Positions 28,765 to 40,639 of a DNA stretch of 64,000 nucleotides are shown here, piece by piece (position 1 is the stretch's first letter; every line of letters begins with the position of its first letter). The position numbers and the translations under genes were made by a program. This stretch comes from Amanita rubescens (taxonomy: Eukaryota; Basidiomycota; Agaricomycetes; Agaricales; Amanitaceae): the NCBI GenBank assembly GCA_015039365.1, contig WION01000065.1, forward strand, positions 1-64,000, given 5' to 3'. The notes below the pieces were generated by a model, which was not told the origin of the DNA, searched no databases, and worked only from the letters and a program-made list of their open reading frames with translations.

Positions 28765-30560
28765 GATAAATGTGTCTCTTGAAGCTTGTCGTCAGTGTGG
28801 CAATAACTCAGAATATTTATAGCGATAACGACGCTTGTGGGTGAAGAGAAAAATTGTCCTACGGAACACGGAACGGTCTAGCGCCGCACAAGTGGTTGTC
28901 CGAGGCTTCATGCTTCTGAGATCTGAACAATAGAGGACGTGTGTATGAATGAGAGTTTAGCTCTAAACTACCTCGCACTCTAGTCTGCAACAATTTTGAT
29001 TCACATTTCGTCATGTTTAGAACACAACAGCACGACAACTTGAAGTAACACAAAGGAACTAAATTACAGGTTCCTTGTTGAACCTCCAGACGTCATTGCC
29101 CCGTCCATTGAAATCGACCGTGACCTGGTGCAACTTTTATGACTATCGGTTCATAATTGTTGAACAGAAATAGCATACCGGGGTAAGAGGAACGCCGCGC
29201 TCGAGCCTCATAAACAAGTTTTCGCCGATAACTTTAATCCTATAGAGCATCACATTCAATTCACAATAGCGAAGTTTACTGTCCTCACTTACCTGTACAA
29301 TCCAGTCCGTTCCTCAATAAGTTCGTATCGTTCACGTCGAGGACGAACAACAACTTCGCTTCCCTGTGTAACAATGGCTTAGCTCACGAATATTGACAGT
29401 CAGACTAAACGAACAGGAACATGACCCTTGTCGTTGACGCCCGCTTCTTGAGATAAAAGGCTGTGCAAAGTAATGATGTTGCCTTCTCCCCTTTCGAGGA
29501 CCCACTGCAAACCAAGTATCAATATATGCTTGTATGCGGACCATAAACTGTTTCACCTTCTGGTTAGCGCCCCCGTTTCCAGGGTATCCGATAATATTGG
29601 TGTCCGGCGCAATGCTGAAGGCCTTCAGGTCGAAGTATAACCCTGTGGCAACGTTGACAATTTCGTAGGTTCCTTTGTGTGGGAGCATGATTGCTATGCA
29701 GAGCTGAGGTCGTATTGACTGAGGAGAGTTGGGATGCGATGGCCACTCTTATATCGGTACACGTTCCTTCGTATGATTCGTGGCCATGTCCTTGGTGCAA
29801 ACCTTTCAATTAGTTACTTTTTTCGTCTTATGCCCAACGGTTGACATGCACAATGGTCTAGACACGCACACATATTGTACTTCTCTGTCAATCCGTGGAA
29901 GCCCACTGCTTCAAAATGTTCGAGACGTAAGGGTACGTTGATACATCATGGTTTTCTGTTGTTCCATGGAAGAACTATACTTCTGCGAATGTACGAAAAA
30001 GGCATTCAGCTTCTGCATGCTTGGTGTGGTAATGGCACTTACGTTCCCGCCGTGATCTTCGTACAGAGTGCGTAAAATTAGAAAGTCGAATGAATGATCA
30101 CGCGATGGTAATCGTTCCTTTTGTTTCTTCTATGAATAGTCCCTGACTTAGGCTTTCAAACGCATTTTAGCCTCGGCGAAGAACGTAGGATCCAGAGATG
30201 GATTTGCACCTGATCAAAGATACTACGCGAGCGCTTGCTTTCGTTGGTATTGTTCGACATCTGATAACAATGGACCTGATTTAACGAGGGCGGGGAATAA
30301 GAAGACCAACGCATTCAATTCGAAAAAGGCAAGTTGGTTCATTTCGAGTCAACCACGGAGGAAGATGAAATGATGGACGCATTGCTTTGAATGGGGTAAG
30401 TTGTCCTCTTGAAAGACAAGTTGACGAGCGAGCGCGAATTTCCGGTTCCATCTCGGTCGACGTCCACGGACGAATTGCCATATCCTTCCGTGGCTGAGTT
30501 GCGTAGTCGTCGGAGAATGAAAATGGCAAATCCGATTGTGTGGCTTTGTTTATATGCCGT
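28765..30560 (-). repeat. Segmental duplication copy B (lectin-bearing)
   Basis: It matches copy A across the lectin gene and its upstream flank and shares the left-hand part (ataaatgtgtct... aaattgtcctacgg) with copies C and D. It lacks an internal piece present in copy A near 24160-24370. Confidence 0.8.
29059..29688 (-). CDS. Ricin-B-type (beta-trefoil) lectin, copy B
   Basis: Same five-exon plan as the copy at 23163-23786. Start MLPHKGTYEIVNVATGLYFD; exon 1 ends NQK before W (QxW split by an intron). Later exons read VLERGEGNIITLHSLLSQEA, EVVVRPRRERYELIEERTG, IKVIGENLFMRLERGVPLTP and LHQVTVDFNGRGNDVWRF, with stop 29059-29061. Substitutions against copy A are concentrated in KAFSIAPD and the loops, while the frame and splice sites are kept. 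This suggests a working paralog under selection. Confidence 0.85.
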
Positions 30561-30575
30561 TCGTTACAATAATCT

Positions 30576-31905
30576 ATGGCATCTCATTCTCAAGCTAGTC
30601 TAGGCATTGGAAAGGCTCCACTCGCCAATGCTTCGACTGAACGTCGCTTCGTTTCGGCTCCAAACACTAACCCTGATTTTGGGGTTACTCTCTTCGAGGC
30701 CTCGCTGAGCACTGCAACCAAAAAGCGCAAGATGACATCAGAACTCACTCCAGACAACGCCGATAAAGTCTTAACCTCCTCCCTTGATTTCTCAAAATTC
30801 CATATAGCAGTGTCCGAGAAAGCTGAGATGACAGAACAGGAAATGTTTGCACTTTTGAAGTCATGCGTTGTCGATCCTCACGTTGGTGGTCTCATCTGAC
30901 TGGGCCATCATGTTACCTGACGCTTTATATAATGGTAGATTGTCTCATTTTCTAGTATTCGAAAGAGACACGTCGAATCACTTGGACTTAACCTCACTTA
31001 TGACTTAGACTTGCTCGAATCAGAAGTGGAGGCGGCGAATGTCCCTAACTCATCTGCGAACACTTACCTGCAGCAAAGTTCAATGGGTCACATCCGGAAA
31101 CATTTCAACTTGACGGTATATCGTCCTTATTTCTTCTGTGAAACCAAAGTAGAACTCAACCGTATACCTTTTCTCGATTCAGAACGAGTCAGGCGCACGG
31201 TGTATGATTGACCAGTTTCTCGTCGCCGGGGTTATATACGCGCAAACCATATTGGATCAGAACGTCGCTGTCAGGGATGATGTCGTCAAACACTATAAAA
31301 TCAACAACCCATATGTTGCCGTCTTTACTGAAGTTCCAATTCCTTATACGAAGGTGCGGTGTGGGAATACATCCTATACGTTCCATGGCGTCCTAGACTA
31401 TGGGATTGGTTTTATTTCAACCAAGCTGAAGGGTAAGCTCATATACATGCTCCTTGTTTCATACTTCACCATGATGGCCAGATGCACTGTGCATGGGTGG
31501 TGTGCCGTTTGAGCCCAGCAACGCATTGAGTGGCATCATCGTAGCGAAGAGCCTGGAAGAATTTCGAAATGCCACACCCCAGATCACTGCCCAAGTGCTC
31601 ACAATTCTGACTGTAACGTTCGTTGCCATCTCATCTCATCCTATATGATTCTCAGTACTTTTGCAGGAAGCGCAAATCCTTCACTGGAGCACTCGCTCAT
31701 GGTAGCTTGTGGCGTTTCTTTACTGCTTATGATGGGGGCACTCAAATTAGGATATATGCATCGGGGATCTTTGCAGCGGATAAAAATCAAGGGCTCATCG
31801 TAGAATTATTGAAAGATATGGTGAGTTTCCGTACGATTTTAAGTGACTCAAGCATGCTTGCCTGACTAGTTCCGATAGATCCTCTATCCCATTTCCCCAT
31901 GATCA
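30576..31905 (+). CDS. Hypothetical protein, possible degenerate PD-(D/E)XK-like nuclease domain
   Basis: The first exon (30576-30898) encodes MASHSQASLGIGKAPLANAS... with no recognised domain. Downstream frames that look joined by short introns read MGHIRKHFN..., FLDSERVRRTVYDQFLVAGV, NNPYVAVFTEVPIPYTKVRC then GNTSYTFHGVLDYGIGFIST, SGIIVAKSLEEFRNATPQIT, and KRKSFTGALAHGSLWRFFTA. This order resembles fungal PD-(D/E)XK-type proteins in which a conserved Asp (GVLDYG) is followed by a V-E-A-K strand and an L.DG..WRFF strand. Here the E-x-K motif reads IIVAK, with the expected Glu missing, so catalysis may be lost. Exon joins are uncertain. Confidence 0.45.
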
Positions 31906-32429
31906 CGACAGATCTTGCCCAAGTCCCTATATTCGGAAATATATAAGCTAGTAATAATGGTCAATGGAGAAGATGTGTTCACAAACTTCTACCGTGCGGT
32001 TCGTGCCACATAAGGCTCTAAGTGTGATGAGCAATATCCGACATACTTATTAACGGGTGTAAATGGAATATCTCAACACACGTTTCAGGGAAATGACTAC
32101 GATGGTATCGAAACTCGTAGCGATGGAAATACCCGTGGTGCAGGTAATCTTATCGAGCCTTTTCCGGAAGATGTCGAGTCGTCGAAAATGCTAGGGTCCA
32201 TTTCCGGGGGGCTTATCGCAATGAGTTTTTCCCACCACATGTGGCCCCGAAACACGCCTTCTCAAGCGTCGGAGAGTTTCCGAACCGTTACCGCGAGATG
32301 CCTATGCACGACCCGAATCTCCTGAATTCATTATCGCAACGACGAGTGCTTCAAGTTGTCGTATGATCGCTTCTTCTTCGGCTGAGCATCGCTCGTTGGT
32401 AAAGCTTGCCTTTCTCAGGTCAAGAACCA
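31906..32429. other. Unassigned DNA after the putative nuclease-like gene
   Basis: It may contain further 3' exons of the upstream gene. No frame is convincing. Confidence 0.3.
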
Positions 32430-34450
32430 CAACTGGCGAGCGAGAATTACACAATTAATGCGATTGATGTATGGAAGTACTCTGAGTTGAACCGCTAGCC
32501 TGCCACAACTTCCAGTTATATAAATGTGTCTTTCGACGCTTGCTGCTAGTGCAGCAGTAACCCAGGATACTTATGGTGGTACCAATAACGATTGCTCGTG
32601 GGTGGAAAGAGAAAAATTGTCCTACGGAACGGTATACCACCGCACAAGTGGTCGTCCGAGGCTCCGTGCTTCTTATCCACTTCTGACTGAACAATAGGGG
32701 ACGTGTGTTAGCTCTAAACTACCTCACACTCTAGTCTGCAACAATTTTGATTCATATTCCGTCATGTTTAGTAACACAACAACACAACAACTTGTAGTAC
32801 GTAGCACGAAGCAACTAAATTAACAGATGGTCTCCATGTCGAACCTCCAGAGGTCATTGCCAAGGCCATTGAAATTGACCATGACCTGGTGCAATTTCAT
32901 AACTATCGGTTCATTTTTGGACGGAAATAGCATACCGGAGTGCGAGGTTCGCGGCTCGCGAGCCTCATAAACAAGTTTTCCTCGATACGTTTGATCCTAT
33001 AGGGCATCACATTCAGTTCTCGATAGCAAAGTCTATTGTCCTCACTTACCTGTACATTCCAGTTCGTTCCTCAATAAGTTCAAATCGTTCACGTCGAGGA
33101 CCAATGACAACTTCGCCACCCTGTGTGACAATGGCTCAGCCCACGGATATTAACAGTCAGACCAAACGAACAGGACGGCCTTTGCTGGTGACACCCGCTT
33201 CTTGAGACAACAAGCTGTGCAAGGTAATGATATTGCCTTCTGCCCTTTGGAGGACCCACTGCAAACCAAGTATCAATATACGCTTGTATGCGGACCATAA
33301 ACTGTTTCACCTTCTGGTTAGCACCACCAGTTCTCGGGAATCCGATGATATTGGTGTTCGGCAAAAGGCTGCCGCATTTCAGGTCGAAGTACGACCCTGT
33401 GGCAATGTTGATAATTTCGTAGGTTCCGTTACGCGGGAGCATGATCGATATGAAGAGCTGAGGTCGTATTGACTGAGGAGAGTTGAGCTGCGATTGCTGC
33501 TCTTATATGTTGACGAACGATACACTTTCCCTCGTATGATTCGTGGCCGTGTCCTTGGTGCAAACCTTTCAAGTAGTTACGTCTTTCATCTAGTAATGTC
33601 CCAACAGTTGACAAGTAAAATGGTCTAGACACACGCACATCGTGCTTCTCTGTCAAGCCGTGGAAGCGCACCGCTTCAAAAGGTTCTAAACGCAAAGGCA
33701 CGGTATGCTTCTCTGTTGCTCCATGGAAGAACTACATTCCTACGAATGTACGAAAAAGACATTCAGCTTATGGAGGCTTGGTGCGGTAATGATACTTACA
33801 ATATATTCACGGCTGTTCTAAGCTGGTTAACAACCCACCGCATCCCTAAACGGCGATTTCGCGGCACACAAAGATGAACGGTGTTTTGCGTAAGTTCGCG
33901 GCTTTGGACATGAAATGACCCAAATGATCAAGAATTGCTTCTCCTGACGAAAAAGGGTCATCTGAAAGGGTGTACATCTGGAAAGGATTAGCACCTATGC
34001 CTAAGTGCGTGGAATTGGATAAGTCAGATGAATGATCACGAAATGGTAATTGTCTCCCATACTAACCAGAACTGTCGTGAGAATCATCTGCTAGCCCTAC
34101 TGGTGCGAAGTTTCTTGTATGAATAGTCTTTGACTTAGGCTTTAAAACGCATGTCAGCCTCGGCGAAGATCATAGGATCCAGAAATGGATTGGCACCTGA
34201 TCACCTGCCACACAGATACTACGTGAGCGTTCGCTTTTCGCTGGTGTTGTTCGACTTCGAATATGGTAAGTTGGTCCATTTCGAGTCAACAACGGGGATG
34301 AGAAGACGCTCGGACACATTGCTCTGAATGGGGTAAGTTGGCTCATTGCGCTTCTTGAGAGACAAGTTGACAAGCGCGGATTGCCGGCTCCATCTCAGTC
34401 GATGGACGAATTGTATCTTCGCAGCTGAACCGAAAAATAAGTCAAGAGTC
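32430..34450 (-). repeat. Segmental duplication copy C (lectin-bearing)
   Basis: Closest to copy D (43020-45230). Both begin with a gcgagaattaca...attaatgcgattga string and include the tgccacaacttccagttatataaatgtgtctt leader, which is absent or shorter in copies A and B. Confidence 0.8.
32820..33442 (-). CDS. Ricin-B-type (beta-trefoil) lectin, copy C
   Basis: Five-exon plan as in the other copies. Start MLPRNGTYEIINIATGSYFD; exon 1 ends NQK before W; then VLQRAEGNIITLHSLLSQEA; then a diverged segment FMRLASREPRTP in place of FMRLERGVPLTP; the last exon reads LHQVMVNFNGLGNDLWRF with stop 32820-32822. All splice boundaries and the frame are kept. Four lectin genes in 21 kb indicate local amplification. 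Confidence 0.84.
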
Positions 34451-35395
34451 CCACCAGATAAATACACGCAGCTGTTTAGGAAAGAGGAAAGCGCGGTTTT
34501 GTGACGAGGTGACGCGGGCGAGAGAGTCTCTCGCGCACTTTGAACTCGGACCGTCACCTCGCCTTCTCAGATCCATAGAATATTCTCTCATTCATCACAT
34601 AGAATCTCGAAACGCGTATACAAGCACCCAATCCAATGCCCGGACGACGCAGAAACGTGAGTACTACTCAGGCGAGTTCGCCCTCGGACGGGATGAGGCC
34701 TCAGGCATCTGGCCCCCCCGCCGACTGCGGCAGTAACCAGTCACCCTCCCCAGAGGAATTAGATGCCTTTTCCAAGCTTATGGAATTGGGCGGGGTGCCC
34801 GTCGTACAGGACGGCTCCCCATCTCGGCAGCGTGCTCTTCCTCTTACTCCCGGGGATGACGACAACCGTCCACCTGTCAGTTCTCGTGCCAGAGGCAATA
34901 ATAGAGCTGTTCCGCCACCGCCATCTCCTCTCTGTCACCTATTCCGGAGCTGGAACGGACATTGCCAGACCCAGTTAGTGCCTCGGATGCTCCCCGTCCT
35001 TCTCCCCCACCCGCGGACCGGTTGGGGCTAGTCCCGCCCCTCGTCCACTTACACCGGAATCTCCGGTGGCAGGCCCCACTGTGACGCGTGATCAGGTTGA
35101 AATTAAGCATGTGAAGTGTGGAATCAGAAATTTCCATATTTCACGGGTTGAATTTGTTAAGGTGGAATTAGGGGCGGAAATTTCACCTTTATTTTTCTGC
35201 ACCTGAGAGGTAAATTCAAGGTGATGAAGAAAGCAACGGGTATGAATCATATTCAACGCTTAAAATAAGTTATTTTATAACCACTATAGTATATGTATGT
35301 ACCTATCGGCGTTGTAGGAACTTTTTGTACTCCGATTCCCCCTGCACGAGCAACTTCTCTCGCAACTCCTTCGCGCTGCGTCGCCCACCATGACA
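34451..35395 (+). other. Unique DNA with a Pro/Ser-rich ORF at 34636-35031
   Basis: The ORF starts MPGRRRNVSTTQASSPSDGM and is rich in Pro, Ser and Gly, with a short conserved-looking core (PSPEELDAFSKLMELGG). It could be the first exon of a hypothetical gene, but no continuation was found. The DNA from about 35090 to 35290 is AT-rich and noncoding. Confidence 0.3.
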
Positions 35396-35680
35396 GGTGG
35401 GCGCATCCAGTCTAACAACGACTCGGATAGCGCGCACAACGAGTCTTGAGGATCCATTCCAGTTTCCCCGTGCTGCGTTGCCCACCACGGCAGCAGCGGG
35501 CGCGTCCCGTCTACCACCGATGGTGCGCGCAACAAATCTTGAGGATCTATTCCCGATGTGGGCGGTGGCGGTGGTGGCGGCGGAACCCGGGTTGCGGACG
35601 ATGATGATGGCGTGAGTGGCGCGTCCAATCCACCAACGATAGTGCACGCAACAACTCGAGGATCCGTACCCGAAGCAGTG
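35396..35680. repeat. Three imperfect tandem repeats (about 100-130 bp)
   Basis: The motif gcgcgtcc(a/c)... accaacgat(a/g) (g)tgcgcgcaacaa ... cttgaggatc recurs three times. The intervening DNA carries ggtggc runs. An antisense open frame of 173 codons spans it but looks like simple-sequence translation. Confidence 0.6.
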
Positions 35681-35887
35681 GGCAGTAGTGGTGGTGGTGA
35701 TATGCATGCGGGTATGGGTATGGCTTAGGTACGGGGTAGTACGACTGTACGAGTACGTTGCCATTTTACGTACCCGGCGCGCTACCAGAGAGGAGGTCGG
35801 AAGTGCGTCCGCTTGGTCCAGCATAGCGGTGGTCGTCCAGGGACTGGCAGACGTCTGGGGTATCCGGGAGGCGCAGACGACACTAGT

Positions 35888-36231
35888 AAGGATAGCGCCC
35901 TGTACAACTGCGCCAAATGCGATGGCCTCGCCGGGGTTGATACCTTAAAGGGTTCCTTTCTGAACTAGTCCTTGAGGAGTTGCTGAACCTTGGGAATACG
36001 GGTCGAACCACCAATGAGGATGACTTCGTCAACATCCTCCTTCTTAACGTTGGCATCCTTAAGAACCTGATCAACAGGTTTCAAGGTCTGACGGAAGAGG
36101 TCCATGTTAATTTCCTCGAACTTGGCGCGCGTGAGGGTTTCCGAGAAATCGTTTCTGTCTTCGAAGCTTTAAGTTTCAATCTCGATCCTGACGCTCTGTT
36201 GACTGGACAGGGTACGCTTGGCCCCAACTTC
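35888..36231 (-). pseudogene. Misplaced duplicate of the Hsp70 internal segment
   Basis: This stretch matches 36971-37312 in the same orientation. It encodes the Hsp70 region from about the [20 protein letters not shown] segment to the [15 protein letters not shown] segment, with point changes and small indels (for example accttaaagggttcc for acccttggagggttcc). It replaces the true 3' end of the adjacent BiP-like copy. The junction lies near 36231, where cgcttggcc runs into ccaacttctcttcgagg. Confidence 0.85.
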
Positions 36232-38270
36232 TCTTCGAGGTCCTCAGTGCTAGCGTTGGAGCTGTTCTCTTCGATCCACTCTGTAGTATCCTTGATGGTG
36301 TTGAGGATTGTCTTCTTGTCTTCCTCGCTGAGTTTTCCACCAAGACCGTCTTGGTCGCCAAGTTGGGTCTTGAGACCGTAGATGAATGATGACAGGGAGT
36401 TGAGCGCCTCGATGCGCTTGCGTTGAGCCTCGTCATCCGCTGCGAATCTCTCAGCCTCGGCGACCATGCGCTCAATTTCCTCTTCGCTAAGGCGTCCCGT
36501 CTCGTTCTTGATGGTAATGCTCTCGGATTTACCACTGCAAACATGTTAGATGGATGGGCATTCTAAGATGAAAATTATGTACTCACGTTCCCTTGTCGGC
36601 GGCCGAGACCTTCAAGATACCATTGGCATCAATTTCAACCGTGACCTCGATTTGAGGAACACCGCGAGGAGCAGGAGGAATACCGGTGAGTTCAAACTTG
36701 CCGAGCAAGTTATTGTCCTTTTTGAGCGAATGGTCAACCTCGAAGACTTGGATAAGGACAGTGGGTTGATTGTCGGCGGCCGTCGAGAAGCTAAAACATG
36801 TCAGCAAGGATTACAATAAAATTATTATGCTACTCACATCTGACCCTTGCGGGTGGGAATGACGGTGTTGCGAGGGATCAGCTTCATGAAGACACCACCA
36901 GTGGTCTCAATACCGAGAGTAAGAGGGTTGACGTCGACCAGGACCATGTCGCTCGTGCCTTCATCACCAGCGAGGATAGCGCCCTGGACGGCGGCGCCGT
37001 ACGCGACGGCCTCGTCGGGGTTGATACCCTTGGAGGGTTCCTTTCCAGAGTAGTCCTTGAGGAGTTGTTGAACCTTGGGAATACGGGTCGAACCACCGAC
37101 GAGGACGACTTCGTCGACATCCTCCTTCTTAACGTTGGCGTCCTTAAGAACCTGCTCGACGGGTTTCAAGGTCTGACGGAAGAGGTCCATGTTAATTTCC
37201 TCGAACTTGGCGCGCGTGAGGGTTTCCGAGAAATCGTTTCCGTCTTCGAAGCTTTCAATCTCGATCCTGACATTCTGTTGACTGTACAGGGTACGCTTGG
37301 CCTTCTCGACTTCGCGCTTAAGCTTGCCAAGAGCTCGGAGATTCTTGGTGACATCGGTGCCGGTCTTCTTCTTGTAGCCTTTGATCAAGTGGTCCATTAC
37401 GCGGTTGTCGAAATCTTCACCACCGAGATGAGTGTCACCAGCAGTTGCCAAGACCTCAAAGACACCATCGTCGATCGAGAGGAGAGAAACATCGAAAGTA
37501 CCACCACCGAGATCGTAGACAATGATCTGGGACTCGCCCTTCTTCTTGTTAAGACCGTAGGCAATAGCAGCGGCGGTAGGCTCGTTGATGATACGGAGGA
37601 CGTTAAGACTGGCGATCGTTCCGGCACCCTTTGTTGCCTGGCGCTAAGCATCAGTGGAAGTCTAAAAGGCGTTAGTCAATCCTCTCCAGAGTTGCGTTAT
37701 GGTACTCACAGGCCAGTACGGTAACGACGGCATGGGTGACCTTTCCACCCAAGTAAGCCTCTGCTATTTCCCTCATTTTTGAAAAGACCATTGCGCTTAT
37801 TTCTTTAAACGTCTGTCGTAAAGTGAGAAAATAGCCTGAAATGTTTGACAAAAAAAAACTTACAAAGTTGCGGTCGAGGCTCTTGCGTTTGACAATGGCT
37901 TTCCGTTCTTTTTGATGACCTCGAATGGCCAGTGCTTCATATCTTTCTTGATATCGTCATCATCCATACGGCGACCAATTAGCCGCTTCTCATCAAAGAT
38001 TGTGTTCTCAGGGTTGGAATGGAAAGCATTCTTCGCGCTGTCACCAACACTAGGAGGCGGCATCAGTGAAAGTAGCGACATTTCGACAAATCAACTTACA
38101 GTTGTTCCTTGTCGGTGAGCTGACCCAGGAAGGAGTGACACGGTTACCCTGATCGTTGGCGATAATTTCGACCTGAACGTGCGCTACACCTATAAACGCA
38201 TATTGTTCCCCGATCTGAAAGACAAATTAGAATGAATCCATGCCGATCCAAAAGTACATACTTCCTCCAT
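36232..38270 (-). pseudogene. BiP/Kar2-type Hsp70 pseudogene
   Basis: Translated pieces follow ER Hsp70 order: [52 protein letters not shown] then [106 protein letters not shown]. The SEEDKK...EWIEENSSNAST part matches the BiP lid. Defects: the N-terminal phosphate loop (normally IDLGTT) is not encoded and the region reads EQYAFIGVAHVQVEIIAND; the NDAQRQ segment near 37645-37655 has a frameshift plus a stop replacing Gln; the C terminus is cut after LEEKLG. No signal peptide or HDEL-type end is present. It looks like a recently decayed copy of an essential gene that must exist elsewhere. Confidence 0.85.
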
Positions 38271-39929
38271 TTTTGACGGGACCATGTCGCTTATTTCTTC
38301 TGTCTTTGAACAGAGGCTGCCATAACGGTACTGGGTTGGTGATTTCTGCGTGATGGTCTTTGAGGATGACAATTGAAAGATAGGAGATCAAATATGCGAG
38401 GGAAATCAAAAAAAAACATCATAAGTCCACTATTTGCTTCTATTTGTGACGTGTTGATTCTGACTCCCTCCTGCGCGCTCTAGGCTGCCTCCCCCCCACC
38501 ATCGCCTACACAATGAGGTAAACCGGCGGCGTCAACAAACCTAACCTGAGACCATCGGCTGAATTCACCAAATGCACTCTCGCTAATGGTATCGCTCGTG
38601 GCGCTACCACTGCTCTTGCTTCTGACGACGCTAACCCCAGCAAGGTCAACGACAAAGACCGCCTCCCTCGTTTAAAGTTGTTTTCAGCCCTTCCGCTCTC
38701 CTACCCTCCACTCCCTCTGTCACAATCAGCATGAACTACAGCGACTCGAAGGGCATGACACATAGTAGGTCATATCTCAATACCACCTCAGCAGGCAGTA
38801 AATCCTCACCTTTTGATTGACGAGGGGTAGCGGCCTGCATGGAAAAGGCAGGCGAATCAGCGGGTAGCGAGTGCTACTGCCGCTTCAGGTAAGTGCCGTT
38901 AAGCACTTATTCCCCGTTTTTGCTTATCACAACGTCGCAGGTGTGTCGTTTGGCTGTCAGCTTCAGGGTTGTCATGGGCTCATTGGACGGATGACGAGGG
39001 GATATGTACTGGGCCTGAGGATGGTGATGCAATGATTGGAACACGTTTAACTCCTTATTCTTTCCATTGTAATTGCCAATAGCAGCAATATAATTGAATA
39101 TTTCTCCTCGATAATGGGTTGAAAATACAGCCTTTGCCTTGCATGAGAATAGACAACATAAGTATCAAAAAGTGAATGATAGATGCTAGGAATTTGAGAC
39201 GGAAAAATTGCCAATCAGGTACAGAAACTAGGGGTTGAGGTGTCTCAAAAATCGAAGGAATTTGCGCACCAAATTCAACCTCTTGTTGCATGAATTTCCG
39301 CACCTCAAGGGCGCAGGAGTACTGACAGACATCAAGTTTTTTAATACTCTCATTTGTGTGTTTTCCACCGAATTTGTAAGTTAAATTTGATGCGAAAATA
39401 TGCTGAAATTTAAGGTATGAAATTCCCCCTTCGCACGGTGCTCAGTGCCCCTCGCGTGTGCGTGGTCAGTCTGGCACCTTTCCGTCTACTCGATTCCAGC
39501 CCATCAATAAACGACAGGTTGGATTTTCTTGCGCGAGATTCGCGACGTCCCGTTTTCCGACTCCTGACGTAGCTCGGGATTCTGAAACCACCCGTACGTC
39601 ACAATCCAACCTTTTTCTTCCAATTTCTCCGAGTCTAGTCAGAAACTCGACGGTATGCCGTCTCTTCGCTTCTTCGTGTTCAATCTAACCATTCCCCTAA
39701 CAGTGATCCTCGTCCCGCATGTCCATCACTGTTCCCCACATCGAACCACATCTCAAGCCGCCGCCTAGTTCAACAGGTGCGGCTCCGGAGCGGAAACGGG
39801 GAAGAGACAAGTGGATGTGGACAGTGAAACGAATAACGATACTGAGTCGAGCGTTCCGAGTGAAAGAGGAACAACAACAGAGCAAGAAAGTAAAGTTGAC
39901 CCCCGCCGACGGCGCTTACTGCCTCTGCT
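38271..39929. other. Unassigned DNA
   Basis: It contains small ORFs on both strands and an AT-rich interval (about 39040-39420). A plus-strand Ser/Pro-rich frame near 38520-38730 follows a short pyrimidine tract, but I cannot support a gene. Confidence 0.3.
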
Positions 39930-40085
39930 GCAAGCTCTTCCAAGAAGTTTACCGAACCGTTGGTTCGTCTCCAACAAAGCGTCCACACCCGACACGCATT
40001 GTGATTTGGGTTGAATGACGCCAAGTCAAAGAAGAACTTAAGCGCTGGTCCGAGATGGTCGACAACTTACAAGCGCATCAACGTG
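39930..40085 (+). repeat. Dispersed copy of a gene-end sequence also at 56460-56560 (minus)
   Basis: The string gacgccaagtcaaagaa(g/a)aacttaagcgctggtccga(g)tggtcgaca occurs here on the plus strand and at about 56480-56545 on the minus strand, each preceded by at(t/c)gtgat(t/c)tgggt. The 56.5-kb copy lies just after a predicted transmembrane segment, so this is probably a second, broken copy of that gene's 3' end. Confidence 0.7.
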
Positions 40086-40299
40086 GTCCGTGTTCAATAT
40101 GCAACTATTTTGATACAGTACTGACATGCTTCAATAGGCTCATATGCTCTTTCTTTTTCAGTTAGCACGAGTCAGAATCACGAAGTCTTAGATAATGTAA
40201 TAGCCAGCAATGATAGCTTATAGAAATTGGCATATCAGCGTATAATGGTCATCTTTATATCACTCAACGCTAATTATACCATATACATAAGTGCGTCTC

Positions 40300-40639
40300 C
40301 CGGAAAACAGCAAGACATGTCATGGAAGCTATTGTGAAATGAGTATATCTGTCCTCCGACGCCCGTTCTTAACTTGTATCCTTCCTCGGTACCTCGTATC
40401 CACCTTCAAACTTGACACCGTGAACTTTCTGCACAAGCCCCTTGACCTCCAAAATTCTGAGCTTCCTGCGCTTTCAAGAACGCTGTCTTGGCTCGATGAA
40501 GCATATAATCCAGCTCTTCGTACCCTTCCAACGCGCACACTTGCCCAATTCCGTGTTCCTCGCCCAAACTTCCTCTCGTCTTTTCCAACACACCCTCGAT
40601 ATTTAGAGACTCGCAAGTCTTTTCGGTCGCGCGGGGGTG
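40300..40639. other. Unassigned minus-strand open frame
   Basis: The minus-strand frame 40406-40591 reads ...ALEGYEELDYMLHRAKTAFL, which looks protein-like, but I do not recognise it. It directly follows the polymerase gamma fragment and may come from a different gene joined by rearrangement. Confidence 0.3.

Noticed and set aside
35090..35290. Possible MITE in AT-rich DNA
   Set aside because: No terminal inverted repeats or target-site duplication could be defined.
36798..37724. Plus-strand ORF of 308 codons across the Hsp70 copy
   Set aside because: Antisense to highly conserved Hsp70 sequence; such mirror ORFs are a known effect of Hsp70 codon usage.
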